Shown here one piece after another: positions 1 to 6,262 of a stretch of 6,297 bases of DNA. Origin of the DNA: Blastocatellia bacterium (lineage in GTDB: Bacteria; Acidobacteriota; Blastocatellia; Pyrinomonadales; Pyrinomonadaceae); the NCBI GenBank assembly GCA_003175865.1, contig PSRF01000088.1, positions 1 through 6,297 on the forward strand, read 5' to 3'. Position 1 is the first letter of the stretch. Each line of letters opens with the position of its first letter. Under the pieces are notes generated by a model. The model searched no databases and was not told the DNA's origin. It was given only the letters and a program-made list of their open reading frames with translations. Made by a program: the position numbers and the translations under genes.

Positions 1-558
1 GTAAACCAAATTCTAGGCGGTTGGACCATTAATACCATCTACACACAAATGAGTGGTGAACCGTTTGCCGTGCGGAGCGGCGCTTTCACGTCAAACGGTA
101 GCCACGAAGGTCGTGCAGGTGTGCAGGCACCTGTAAAGGCCGATCTTCAATACCTTGCAAATTCACCACTCGCCGGACCGGTTCTTTTCAAACCAGTCAA
201 CGCGCTCTCGTGTGGCGTTGATTTAACTCAGCCGTTTTGCATTCCAGCTCCAGGACAAAACGGGGCGGGCAGAAACATCTTCACGGCACCAGGTTACTGG
301 AACATCGACTTTGGGTTTATCAAGACATTCCAGATCACTGAGCAAGTGAAACTGCAGTTCCGCACCGAGATGTTCAACGCCTTCAATCACCCAAACTTTG
401 ACAACCCACGTGACGCATCAACCGGATCGCCAAGTATTCGTTCCAGCGTATTTGCTTCATCCTGCTGCGCAACAGTGGCACCACCATCAACCCAAACAAT
501 CGTGCAAACTGGTGAATCAGCCCGCGTGATCCAATTTGCACTGAAACTCCAGTTCTAA
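1..558 (+). CDS. TonB-dependent receptor (Oar-like), C-terminal fragment, 5' end outside window
   Basis: The reading frame is open from base 1 and ends at TAA 556-558, giving the last 185 residues of a larger protein; the first internal ATG (base 49) is not a real start because coding-like sequence (VNQILGGWTINTIYTQ) precedes it. The segment W-T-I-N-T-x-Y-x-x-x-S-G-E-P-F, then PGYWNIDFGFIKTF, then LQFRTEMFNAFNHPNFDNP, is characteristic of the last strands of the outer-membrane beta-barrel in large receptors with a carboxypeptidase-regulatory-like N-terminal domain (Oar type). The protein ends in alternating hydrophobic residues with a terminal Phe (FALKLQF), the usual signal for insertion by the BAM machinery. 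Such receptors are numerous in Acidobacteriota and probably import or bind large substrates, but the ligand cannot be read from this part. Four cysteines occur, including an adjacent pair near the C-terminus. An intrinsic terminator follows 17 nt after the stop. The family call is secure; substrate unknown. Confidence 0.9.
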   Translation, partial: VNQILGGWTINTIYTQMSGEPFAVRSGAFTSNGSHEGRAGVQAPVKADLQYLANSPLAGPVLFKPVNALSCGVDLTQPFCIPAPGQNGAGRNIFTAPGYWNIDFGFIKTFQITEQVKLQFRTEMFNAFNHPNFDNPRDASTGSPSIRSSVFASSCCATVAPPSTQTIVQTGESARVIQFALKLQF

Positions 559-575
559 GAACCGGTTTATCGTAG

Positions 576-613
576 AACAGCGAGACATCCGCAAAAGATG
601 TCTCGCTGTTTTT
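576..613 (+). terminator. Rho-independent terminator of the TonB-dependent receptor gene
   Basis: A perfect 14-bp stem (AACAGCGAGACATC at 576-589 paired with 597-610) closes a 7-nt loop (590-596), and the 3' arm runs into five T residues (609-613). It begins 17 nt after the receptor stop codon. On the opposite strand no T-run follows the hairpin, so it should act only on rightward transcription. Confidence 0.9.
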
Positions 614-684
614 GTGATGGGACACTAGGAAGACCTTATCTCACAAATGGAAATGGAGAGACTTTACGCGAATTGATTTGGAGT

Positions 685-735
685 TTAGCCTGCGAAGCAG
701 GCGTGCAGCTTAAAGCCTGGGGCGTGAGCCCCAGG
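685..735 (+). repeat. Palindromic interspersed repeat, forward unit (two hairpins)
   Basis: Hairpin A is GCCTGC-GAA-GCAGGC at 688-702. Hairpin B is an 8-bp stem CCTGGGGC (716-723) and GCCCCAGG (728-735) closing a GTGA loop, a GNRA-type tetraloop if transcribed. The same A-then-B arrangement recurs in inverted orientation at 837-886: 685-703 is a perfect 19-bp inverted match to 868-886, and 711-723 a perfect 13-bp inverted match to 849-861. This marks a defined unit rather than chance palindromes. It resembles REP/BIME-type elements in organisation; no transposase is visible nearby. Its function is unknown. Confidence 0.85.
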
Positions 736-757
736 AGCCCTGGCGTTTGAAGTAACA

Positions 758-774
758 AGCCTGCGAAGCAGGCG
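758..774 (+). repeat. Third copy of hairpin A of the palindromic repeat
   Basis: These 17 bases are identical to 687-703 in the same orientation and contain the GCCTGC-GAA-GCAGGC palindrome (759-773). Hairpin B does not follow; the sequence continues into about 60 bases without a clear partner (775-836). It appears to be a partial unit lying between the two full ones. Confidence 0.8.
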
Positions 775-836
775 CAAGTCGAGGAGGATAGGAGCTGTCG
801 CCTGTTGTCACGGGCTGCGATTATTGTTGCTCCGTC

Positions 837-886
837 CCTGGGGCTGGCGCCCCAGGCTTTACGCAAGCGCCTGCTTCGCAGGCTAA
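837..886 (-). repeat. Palindromic interspersed repeat, inverted unit (two hairpins)
   Basis: Read on the minus strand this is the same unit as 685-735: hairpin A (869-883, loop TTC on the plus strand) and hairpin B (stem 837-844 with 849-856, 4-nt loop TGGC). The spacer between A and B differs in sequence and by one base in length from the forward unit, and the loop of B differs (GCCA against GTGA on the comparable strand), while the stems are identical. Conservation of stems with free loops suggests selection or copying for structure. It ends 51 nt before the ATG of the downstream LolA-like gene, so it would lie in the 5' leader or promoter region of that gene. Confidence 0.85.
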
Positions 887-925
887 GGAAACGGGCATCT
901 CTTACGCAGACTCAGTACCGCCTTT

Positions 926-929
926 GAGG
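926..929 (+). promoter_or_regulatory. Shine-Dalgarno for the LolA-like gene
   Basis: GAGG at 926-929 lies 8 nt upstream of the ATG at 938 and supports that codon as the start. The protein starting there begins directly with a good signal peptide. Confidence 0.6.
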
Positions 930-937
930 CAAAGCCG

Positions 938-1810
938 ATGACCACTCGATCAGTAATCTTCATCGCAGCCTCTTTTCTGTTAGCGCTTGCAGTCTCTTCG
1001 ACGCCTTTGTCAAAGACGGCAAATGGCGAACTTACTGCGCCCGACTTAATCGCCAAGCATCTTGAGTCAATTGGAAAAGCTGGCGCCCGACAAGCGGTAA
1101 AGACTCGGATTATTTCTGGAACATCGCTGGTAGTGTTTCGCACAGTGCCAACTGGCCAGGCCGCTGGACTGTGCGTACTCGCATCCGACGGTCCAAAGAA
1201 TTTGATAGGGATGAGTTTCAGAAGTCCTGTCTACCCGCAGGAGGAATTTGCGTTCAACGGCAGTTCCTTCATTGCAGCCTTCGTTACGCCAGGAGTCAGA
1301 TCGTCTCTTGGGAGTTTTTTGATGATGCAGGGGGTAATTTTCCAGCAGGGCTTAATGGGCGGAGCGCTCTCGTCAGCATGGCCATTGCTCAGCATTCAGG
1401 ACAAGAACGTCAAGGTTGAATACGCTGGCACCAAGAAGGTGAATGGACAAGTTCTTCACGAACTAAAATACATTCCTAAAGCAGGAACAGAACTTCAGAT
1501 AAGTTTGTTCTTCGACGAAGCAACTGCCAGGCATGTGCGAACTGAATATCGAAGACTAATTCCCGCAGTCACTGGTGACCGCAGTTATGGTAACGTGCAG
1601 GAGCGCGAAAGCCGTTACAAACTAGTTGAGGAGTTTTCTGAGTTCAAAGAAGAGGCCGGACTGACTCTACCGCACCAGTACAAAATAGAATTCTCTGCTG
1701 ACACTCACGCCGGCACGTTCTTAGCGGAATGGACTCTCGTACTTAATAAGTTTGTCTTCAACGAACCAATCGATCAGAACTCATTCAACATCAGTGCGCC
1801 GAAAGACTAG
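938..1810 (+). CDS. Secreted LolA-like protein of unknown function
   Basis: A 290-aa protein with an N-terminal signal peptide (hydrophobic core VIFIAASFLLALAV, residues 6-19; likely cleavage near residues 20-30, no lipobox), so probably periplasmic or outer-membrane associated. The mature part starts with TAPDLIAKHLESIG (33-46), a helix often found at the start of acidobacterial proteins of the LolA/outer-membrane-lipoprotein-sorting fold. Beta-rich sequence with a QQGLMGGALSSAWPLL segment (136-151) and PKAGTELQISLFFDEATARHVRTEYR-like strands (180-205) follows, consistent with a half-barrel that binds lipid or lipoprotein. I recognise the type but no characterised member, and there is no catalytic motif. 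Residues 242-290 form a further strand-rich end (LPHQYKIEF, EWTLVLNKFVFNEPID) as in LolA-like folds. It is probably transcribed on its own: a terminator and repeat cluster lie upstream, and a convergent gene ends 1 nt downstream. Start chosen from the GAGG site and signal peptide. Confidence 0.8.
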   Translation: MTTRSVIFIAASFLLALAVSSTPLSKTANGELTAPDLIAKHLESIGKAGARQAVKTRIISGTSLVVFRTVPTGQAAGLCVLASDGPKNLIGMSFRSPVYPQEEFAFNGSSFIAAFVTPGVRSSLGSFLMMQGVIFQQGLMGGALSSAWPLLSIQDKNVKVEYAGTKKVNGQVLHELKYIPKAGTELQISLFFDEATARHVRTEYRRLIPAVTGDRSYGNVQERESRYKLVEEFSEFKEEAGLTLPHQYKIEFSADTHAGTFLAEWTLVLNKFVFNEPIDQNSFNISAPKD

Positions 1811-1811
1811 G

Positions 1812-4268
1812 TTACTGGTACAACAAGGCCTCCGCACGTGCTCGACGAAATTGTTCTAATGATTGATTCCACGAGTTAACAATCTCGCGAGCTGACTCGC
1901 CTCGCTTCACACGTTCAAGTGAATCAGCGTTAACCAACAAACGAAGATAACTATCAATCTTCCAATCATTCGGATACAAACGTCGAAGTGCAGTAGCAAT
2001 CTCCAACCCCGCAAGCACGGGTTGGAAACGAGAACGATCCACAATAACGATGTTTACACCGCCGCATGGTTGGTCCTTAAACACCGAGGCCTTTGGCGTG
2101 AACCGCACAGGAACGAATCTCACACCGAGCAAGCCACGACCATTCAACTCAGCGGCGAGTTTATCCGCTTGAATCCACGGCGCTCCGACAAGTTCAAAAG
2201 GCGTATCGGTACCGCGACCAACAGACACGTTTGTTGTTTCCAATAAACCGATGCCTGGATAGAGAGTCGCTTCAGTAAGACTCCGCATGTTTGGTGACGG
2301 ATTAATCCAGGTCAGATTCGTCTCGTCAAACCACATGTTTCGTCGCCAGCCTTCCATCTTGATGACACGAACATCGGCGTTGATTCCGCGTTGCTTGTTG
2401 AAGAGTTGTGCAAGCTCGCCGATTGTTAAACCGTGACGCACCGGGATCGTGTGATAGGCCGTAAACGATAGCTTGTCTCGATCAGCAATTGGTCCTTCAA
2501 CGTCGAGGCCACCGATCGGATTGGGTCGATCCAAAACAAAAACCGGTTTCTTTGATTTCGCCGCTTCTTCGAGCAGGTAGCCGAGCGTAGAGATGTAAGT
2601 GTAAAACCGACTGCCTACGTCCTGAATGTCGAAGACTAATGCGTCGAGTGTTGCCAATTGATCAGGTTTCGGACGGCGAGTTTCACCGTAAAGCGAATAG
2701 ATAGGCAGACCAGTCGCATCGTCTTTTGAGTCAGAAACTTTTTCATCCGCAACGCCACGAATTCCGTGCTCAGGTGAAAATAGTGAGACCAGCGTCACGC
2801 CTGGCGCCTTGTTTAGAATGTCGATCGTTTGACGTCCGTCACGATCGACACCGGTGTGGTTAGTTACCAGTCCGATCTTCATTCCTGTAAGCTGTTTAAA
2901 GTTATCGCGCTCGAGTACATCAATACCATTCAGAACTCTGCTATTGGCATCGCCCGATACCAGTCCCTCCGTCGCCTTAACAACCTCAGCGTAGTAGCTC
3001 GATAACTCAGTTCGCGCACGATTCACAACTGCACTGTCGGTCACTGAAGCGGCAACGATCGACGCAACCCGTCCACGCAATGGACCAACGTCGCCTTTTC
3101 CATCCGGGTGCACCCGGTTGCTGAGAAACACTACAAACATCTCGCTAGCCGGATCGATCCAAATCGACGTCCCAGTGAAACCAGTATGACCAAACGAACC
3201 CAACGGAAAAATATCACCACGATTCGTTGAATAGCTGGTGTTCATGTCCCACCCGAGTCCACGTGTACCGCCGTTATTGGAAACAACGCGTGGCCGGGTC
3301 ATTTCGGCGATTGTCAATGGCGACAGAATCCGAACACCGCGATACTGGCCACCGTTTAAAATCATCTGGCAATAGATTGCAAGATCGTGAACAGTTGAGA
3401 AGAGACCAGCATGTCCTGCGACGCCGTTCATACGATATGCAGTTGGATCGTGGACAGCGCCGCGTAGCCACACTTCACCTTCGGTGCCGACGTCACCGGC
3501 ACTATCACCGAGATAACCGAGTTGTCCCTTTCTCTTTTCGGTGGGTGCGATTCGATTTCTCAGTGCAGGTTGTGGATTAAAACCTGTGTCGGACATACCA
3601 AGAGGCACAAAAATATTTTCCCGTGCAAATTGGTCCAATGTCTTCCCGGAAACGCGGTGAACGACTTCGCCGAGTGCAATGAAATTGATATCACTGTATA
3701 CAAACCGACTACCTGGTGGATTTCGGAGCGGTTCTTTAATTAGATGTTTGATGGCTTCTTCGTAACCGGTCCAGCGTTCACGTAGATCGAAGTCAGGTGG
3801 ATAACCTGAACGATGAGTCAAAAGTTGTTCGATGGTGATTCGCTCTCTTCCCTCACCTTTCAATTCAGGAATGTAATCTGAAATAGGATCACTCAAGCGC
3901 ACCTTGCCGCGTTCGACAAGAATCATGATGCTGGTCGACGTTGCTACTATTTTTGTCAAACTCGCCAGGTCGAAAATCGTGTCAGTGGTCATCGGTTCGC
4001 GCGCAGGTTCAGTCGCACGTGCGCCATAAGCCTTCTGCCAAACGATGCGACCCTGGCGAGAAACAAGAACCACCGCACCAGGCAGTCGTTTCGCTTGAAT
4101 TGCCTCATCGATTACGGAATTCATCTGTGCCAGTCGTGATGACGAGAGTGAAACCGATTCTGGTTTACTCAGAGATTGTGCTTTAAGGGGTGCACAGCCA
4201 AGGAGGAGCGCAATTGCCGGCACTAGAAGCGACGTAAGTTTCGAACTATGTGTGTCTCTGGGTTTCAT
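1812..4268 (-). CDS. Exported AmiE-like serine hydrolase fused to NamZ-like (DUF1343/GH171) exo-N-acetylmuramidase
   Basis: An 818-aa two-domain protein. The N-terminus has a signal sequence with a possible lipobox (LLGC, Cys25); cleavage by signal peptidase I after LKA30 is the alternative. Residues about 40-405 are a class C beta-lactamase/esterase-fold domain with the nucleophile motif S103-L-T-K106, Y191-S-D193 in place of YxN, and H361-T-G363 in place of KTG, as in AmiE-type MurNAc-L-alanine amidases. A linker (about 405-444) leads to a complete DUF1343 domain (445-818): GLVTNHTGVD (466-475), SPEHGIRG (498-505), FDIQDVGSRFYTY (546-558), DRPNPIGG (580-587), NPSPNMRS (656-663) and SVGRGTDTPFE (682-692). 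In Bacillus subtilis the founding member NamZ releases terminal MurNAc from peptidoglycan fragments. The expected role is removal of stem peptide and then MurNAc from wall fragments outside the cytoplasm. It follows the nagZ-like gene by 72 nt with no terminator between, so co-transcription is likely. No strong Shine-Dalgarno is seen (weak AAGAAG about 14 nt upstream). Domain calls are firm; the amidase specificity is inferred from context, and the first domain could instead be an esterase or D,D-peptidase. Confidence 0.9.
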   Translation of the reverse strand: MKPRDTHSSKLTSLLVPAIALLLGCAPLKAQSLSKPESVSLSSSRLAQMNSVIDEAIQAKRLPGAVVLVSRQGRIVWQKAYGARATEPAREPMTTDTIFDLASLTKIVATSTSIMILVERGKVRLSDPISDYIPELKGEGRERITIEQLLTHRSGYPPDFDLRERWTGYEEAIKHLIKEPLRNPPGSRFVYSDINFIALGEVVHRVSGKTLDQFARENIFVPLGMSDTGFNPQPALRNRIAPTEKRKGQLGYLGDSAGDVGTEGEVWLRGAVHDPTAYRMNGVAGHAGLFSTVHDLAIYCQMILNGGQYRGVRILSPLTIAEMTRPRVVSNNGGTRGLGWDMNTSYSTNRGDIFPLGSFGHTGFTGTSIWIDPASEMFVVFLSNRVHPDGKGDVGPLRGRVASIVAASVTDSAVVNRARTELSSYYAEVVKATEGLVSGDANSRVLNGIDVLERDNFKQLTGMKIGLVTNHTGVDRDGRQTIDILNKAPGVTLVSLFSPEHGIRGVADEKVSDSKDDATGLPIYSLYGETRRPKPDQLATLDALVFDIQDVGSRFYTYISTLGYLLEEAAKSKKPVFVLDRPNPIGGLDVEGPIADRDKLSFTAYHTIPVRHGLTIGELAQLFNKQRGINADVRVIKMEGWRRNMWFDETNLTWINPSPNMRSLTEATLYPGIGLLETTNVSVGRGTDTPFELVGAPWIQADKLAAELNGRGLLGVRFVPVRFTPKASVFKDQPCGGVNIVIVDRSRFQPVLAGLEIATALRRLYPNDWKIDSYLRLLVNADSLERVKRGESAREIVNSWNQSLEQFRRARAEALLYQ

Positions 4269-4340
4269 TGATGACTGAACGGTCTTCTTATTATCACAGC
4301 GCCTTTAGGCAACTTCGTATCGCTGAGAATCAGAGGACTG

Positions 4341-6221
4341 CTATTGGCTGCTCTGTGGTTGCGCCGCTTTCAGCTGCATTCCCGTGCCTCTTGGATATAG
4401 GCCCGGTAATGAAATCGGTAACTTTCCAGTAATTTCGATCTCTCCTAACAACGCACGCGCTGTTGCTTGCTGCAAGCTGGGCATGTCGCCATATGCAACG
4501 ATGTATGTCTTGAGTTCCGGAAAGCTTTGCAGAAGATACGGATTGCCAAAACTGATACCGATAATCGGGGCCTTCGCGGAAATCACTGTGGACAATGCGC
4601 GTGCGCCTGGCTCTGGCAAACCAACGCTGTTCTTCTGACCAGTCCTCACTCTTCCATACAACGACGCGATAACAAGGTCAGCAGATTTTGCTGCAGCCAC
4701 TGCTTTTTGCACGTCCTGGTCAGAGGAACGATCATCCAAAACAACTGTCTCGACCTTTCTTCTTCCGCGCGCCAGTCTCGACGTGAACGCGTTTGAAATC
4801 CACAGTCGATCATCGCCGTTTGTGATAGCGAGATTGAAGATCTTCGCGTCCTGCTTGAGAGTCGTCAGGGGCACCAACTTATCTTGGTCGCGAACGACTG
4901 TGATTGCGTGCTCAGCAATTTCAGTTGCGAGTTTCGAAACATCGCGGCCTGCCACTGTGCGATCGATCGTTTCTAAAGGTGTGACTCGTTGATCGACTAG
5001 ACCGAGATCGTACTTAGCCGCCAGTATCTTTCGCACTGATTGTTCGATACGCTGCTCCGTGAGTCTTCCACTTTTCACCGCATCACGTACACCTCTAAAT
5101 GCTGCGTCGACGTCAGCAGGTTTCAGTAATTGGTCAGCGCCTGCTTCGAGCGCGCGGACCGCAGCCTCTTCCTGTGTGAAGTAGATCGTCAACCCACTCA
5201 TACTCAGCGCGTCAGTCACAATCAAACCAGGAAACTTCAAGTCGTTACGTAGGATGCCACCCATGATCGGTGACATTGTCGCTGGCATTGTGGCTTTTTC
5301 GTCACTGATTTCGCTGGCTTCGTCTGTGTCGAGCGGTTTGCCTTTAACACTTTTCGGCAAGGGTTTGATCGCGGTTGAGTCAATCTGCGGCAGAGCAATG
5401 TGCCCCACCATCACCGCTCCCACACCGGCGTTCACGGAAGCTTGAAAGGGAACAAACTCGACTGTGTTTAACCGCGCGCGAGTGACATTAATTTCCGGCA
5501 AACCACGATGCGAGTCAACAGCGGTGTCACCGTGACCGGGGAAATGTTTTGCAGTGGCGATGACGCCAGCACTTTGTGCGCCCTGCGTGAACGCGGCTCC
5601 GAATCGTGCAACGTCAGTTGGATCTTCGCCATAGGAACGAACATTGATTACGGGGTTAGACGCATTGTTGTTTACATCAACCACCGGTGCGTAAATCTGT
5701 TGCACGCCCAGCGCACGTGCTTCACGGCCAGTTACCTCACCTTGTCGGCGCGCGTAATCAGGATTGCCTGTCGCTGCGACCGCCATGTTCCAGGGAAAGT
5801 TGACAGTATCATCAAAACGCATCCCCGCACCCGCTTCCAGATCTGCCGAGATTAACAGCGGAAATCGCGCAAGCTGTTGCATTCGATTGACAAGCATTAC
5901 TGATTCATAAACTGGTCCACGAAACAAGACGATGCCGCCGACGTGGTTGTCTTCTATCTGGTGCTTGAGTGCGAGGTAGGCGTCACTGTCCTGATTCAGA
6001 AAAGTCGCGTTGATTCCAACTGAGATTAACTGTCCGATCTTCTCTTCAACCGACATCTTGCTCAGCGTGTCATTGGCCCATTTCAACGCTGCCCCACTTG
6101 GCTCACGCTTATACGGAGAGATTCCTGGTTGCGTGACTTGGGCAACACCGGCAAAGACGCAGACCGAATGCACAAGTGTCAGCATCAAAAGGAAAGAGAG
6201 TGTTAGTTTCAACTTACGCAT
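4341..6221 (-). CDS. nagZ: Exported two-domain GH3 beta-N-acetylglucosaminidase, NagZ type
   Basis: A 626-aa protein, close in size to the secreted two-domain NagZ of Bacillus subtilis and about twice the length of the cytoplasmic single-domain NagZ of enteric bacteria. Residues 1-24 are a signal peptide (MRKLKLTLSFLLMLTLVHSV...) without a usable lipobox, so the product should be periplasmic or secreted. The GH3 barrel spans about 45-410 and contains the NagZ signature KHFPGHGDTAVDSHRGLPEI: D236-S-H238 is the Asp-His general acid/base dyad typical of GH3 N-acetylhexosaminidases, and D337 in VTDALSM is the expected nucleophile. Residues about 430-610 form the C-terminal alpha/beta domain. Expected reaction: release of non-reducing GlcNAc from GlcNAc-MurNAc fragments, which exposes MurNAc for the NamZ domain encoded next. 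A charged insert of roughly 25-30 residues (about 284-311) precedes PATMSP. The ATG at 6219-6221 is preferred over one at 6290, because the longer form would place a palindromic repeat in the coding sequence and bury the signal peptide. Upstream Shine-Dalgarno is weak. Confidence 0.9.
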   Translation of the reverse strand: MRKLKLTLSFLLMLTLVHSVCVFAGVAQVTQPGISPYKREPSGAALKWANDTLSKMSVEEKIGQLISVGINATFLNQDSDAYLALKHQIEDNHVGGIVLFRGPVYESVMLVNRMQQLARFPLLISADLEAGAGMRFDDTVNFPWNMAVAATGNPDYARRQGEVTGREARALGVQQIYAPVVDVNNNASNPVINVRSYGEDPTDVARFGAAFTQGAQSAGVIATAKHFPGHGDTAVDSHRGLPEINVTRARLNTVEFVPFQASVNAGVGAVMVGHIALPQIDSTAIKPLPKSVKGKPLDTDEASEISDEKATMPATMSPIMGGILRNDLKFPGLIVTDALSMSGLTIYFTQEEAAVRALEAGADQLLKPADVDAAFRGVRDAVKSGRLTEQRIEQSVRKILAAKYDLGLVDQRVTPLETIDRTVAGRDVSKLATEIAEHAITVVRDQDKLVPLTTLKQDAKIFNLAITNGDDRLWISNAFTSRLARGRRKVETVVLDDRSSDQDVQKAVAAAKSADLVIASLYGRVRTGQKNSVGLPEPGARALSTVISAKAPIIGISFGNPYLLQSFPELKTYIVAYGDMPSLQQATARALLGEIEITGKLPISLPGLYPRGTGMQLKAAQPQSSQ

Positions 6222-6244
6222 AATTTGAACTTCGTGCTGGGAGC

Positions 6245-6262
6245 GCAGGCGCCCTCGCCTGC
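6245..6262. repeat. Palindromic repeat upstream of nagZ
   Basis: GCAGGCG (6245-6251) and CGCCTGC (6256-6262) form a perfect 7-bp stem around a 4-nt loop. The core GCAGGC is shared with hairpin A of the repeats at 688-702, 759-773 and 869-883, but the loop and flanks differ (preceded by CTGGGAGC), so it may belong to a second, related interspersed family. It lies 23 nt upstream of the nagZ start, within the expected 5' leader. It is not followed by a T-run on either strand, so it is not a terminator. Confidence 0.65.

Larger units (their letters stand above)
614..937. other. Non-coding intergenic region holding the repeat cluster
   Basis: Between the receptor terminator and the next gene I see no credible coding sequence. 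The one open frame here of any length (minus strand, 636-866) runs straight through the palindromic repeats and has no recognisable family, so it is treated as spurious. 614-684 and 775-836 show no structure I can name. The promoter of the LolA-like gene must lie here or within the repeats, but no convincing -35/-10 pair is visible. Confidence 0.7.

Noticed and set aside
383..625. Minus-strand open frame of 80 codons opposite the receptor gene
   Set aside because: It overlaps the receptor 3' end and the terminator hairpin; the plus-strand frame has clear beta-barrel motifs.
636..866. Minus-strand open frame of 76 codons
   Set aside because: It is translated through the palindromic repeats, has no recognisable domain or ribosome binding site, and its composition follows from the GC-rich repeats.
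685..886. CRISPR array
   Set aside because: The repeated units are short palindromes in both orientations with irregular spacing, not evenly spaced direct repeats with unique spacers, and no cas gene is present.
3227..3580. Plus-strand open frame of 117 codons inside the fusion gene
   Set aside because: It lies opposite the conserved beta-lactamase-fold domain and its product is low-complexity and Arg-rich, as expected of an antisense shadow frame.
1812..4268. Antibiotic-resistance beta-lactamase
   Set aside because: The SxxK motif is present, but YSD and HTG variants and the fused DUF1343 domain point to a peptidoglycan-fragment hydrolase rather than a beta-lactam-degrading enzyme.
4269..4340. 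Terminator or promoter between nagZ and the fusion gene
   Set aside because: Only a 3-bp hairpin (GCC-TTTA-GGC at 4301-4310) without a T-run is seen, and no convincing promoter pair, so read-through from nagZ is the simpler reading.
5508..5855. Plus-strand open frame of 115 codons inside nagZ
   Set aside because: It is antisense to the NagZ catalytic signature region; no family resemblance or start signal.
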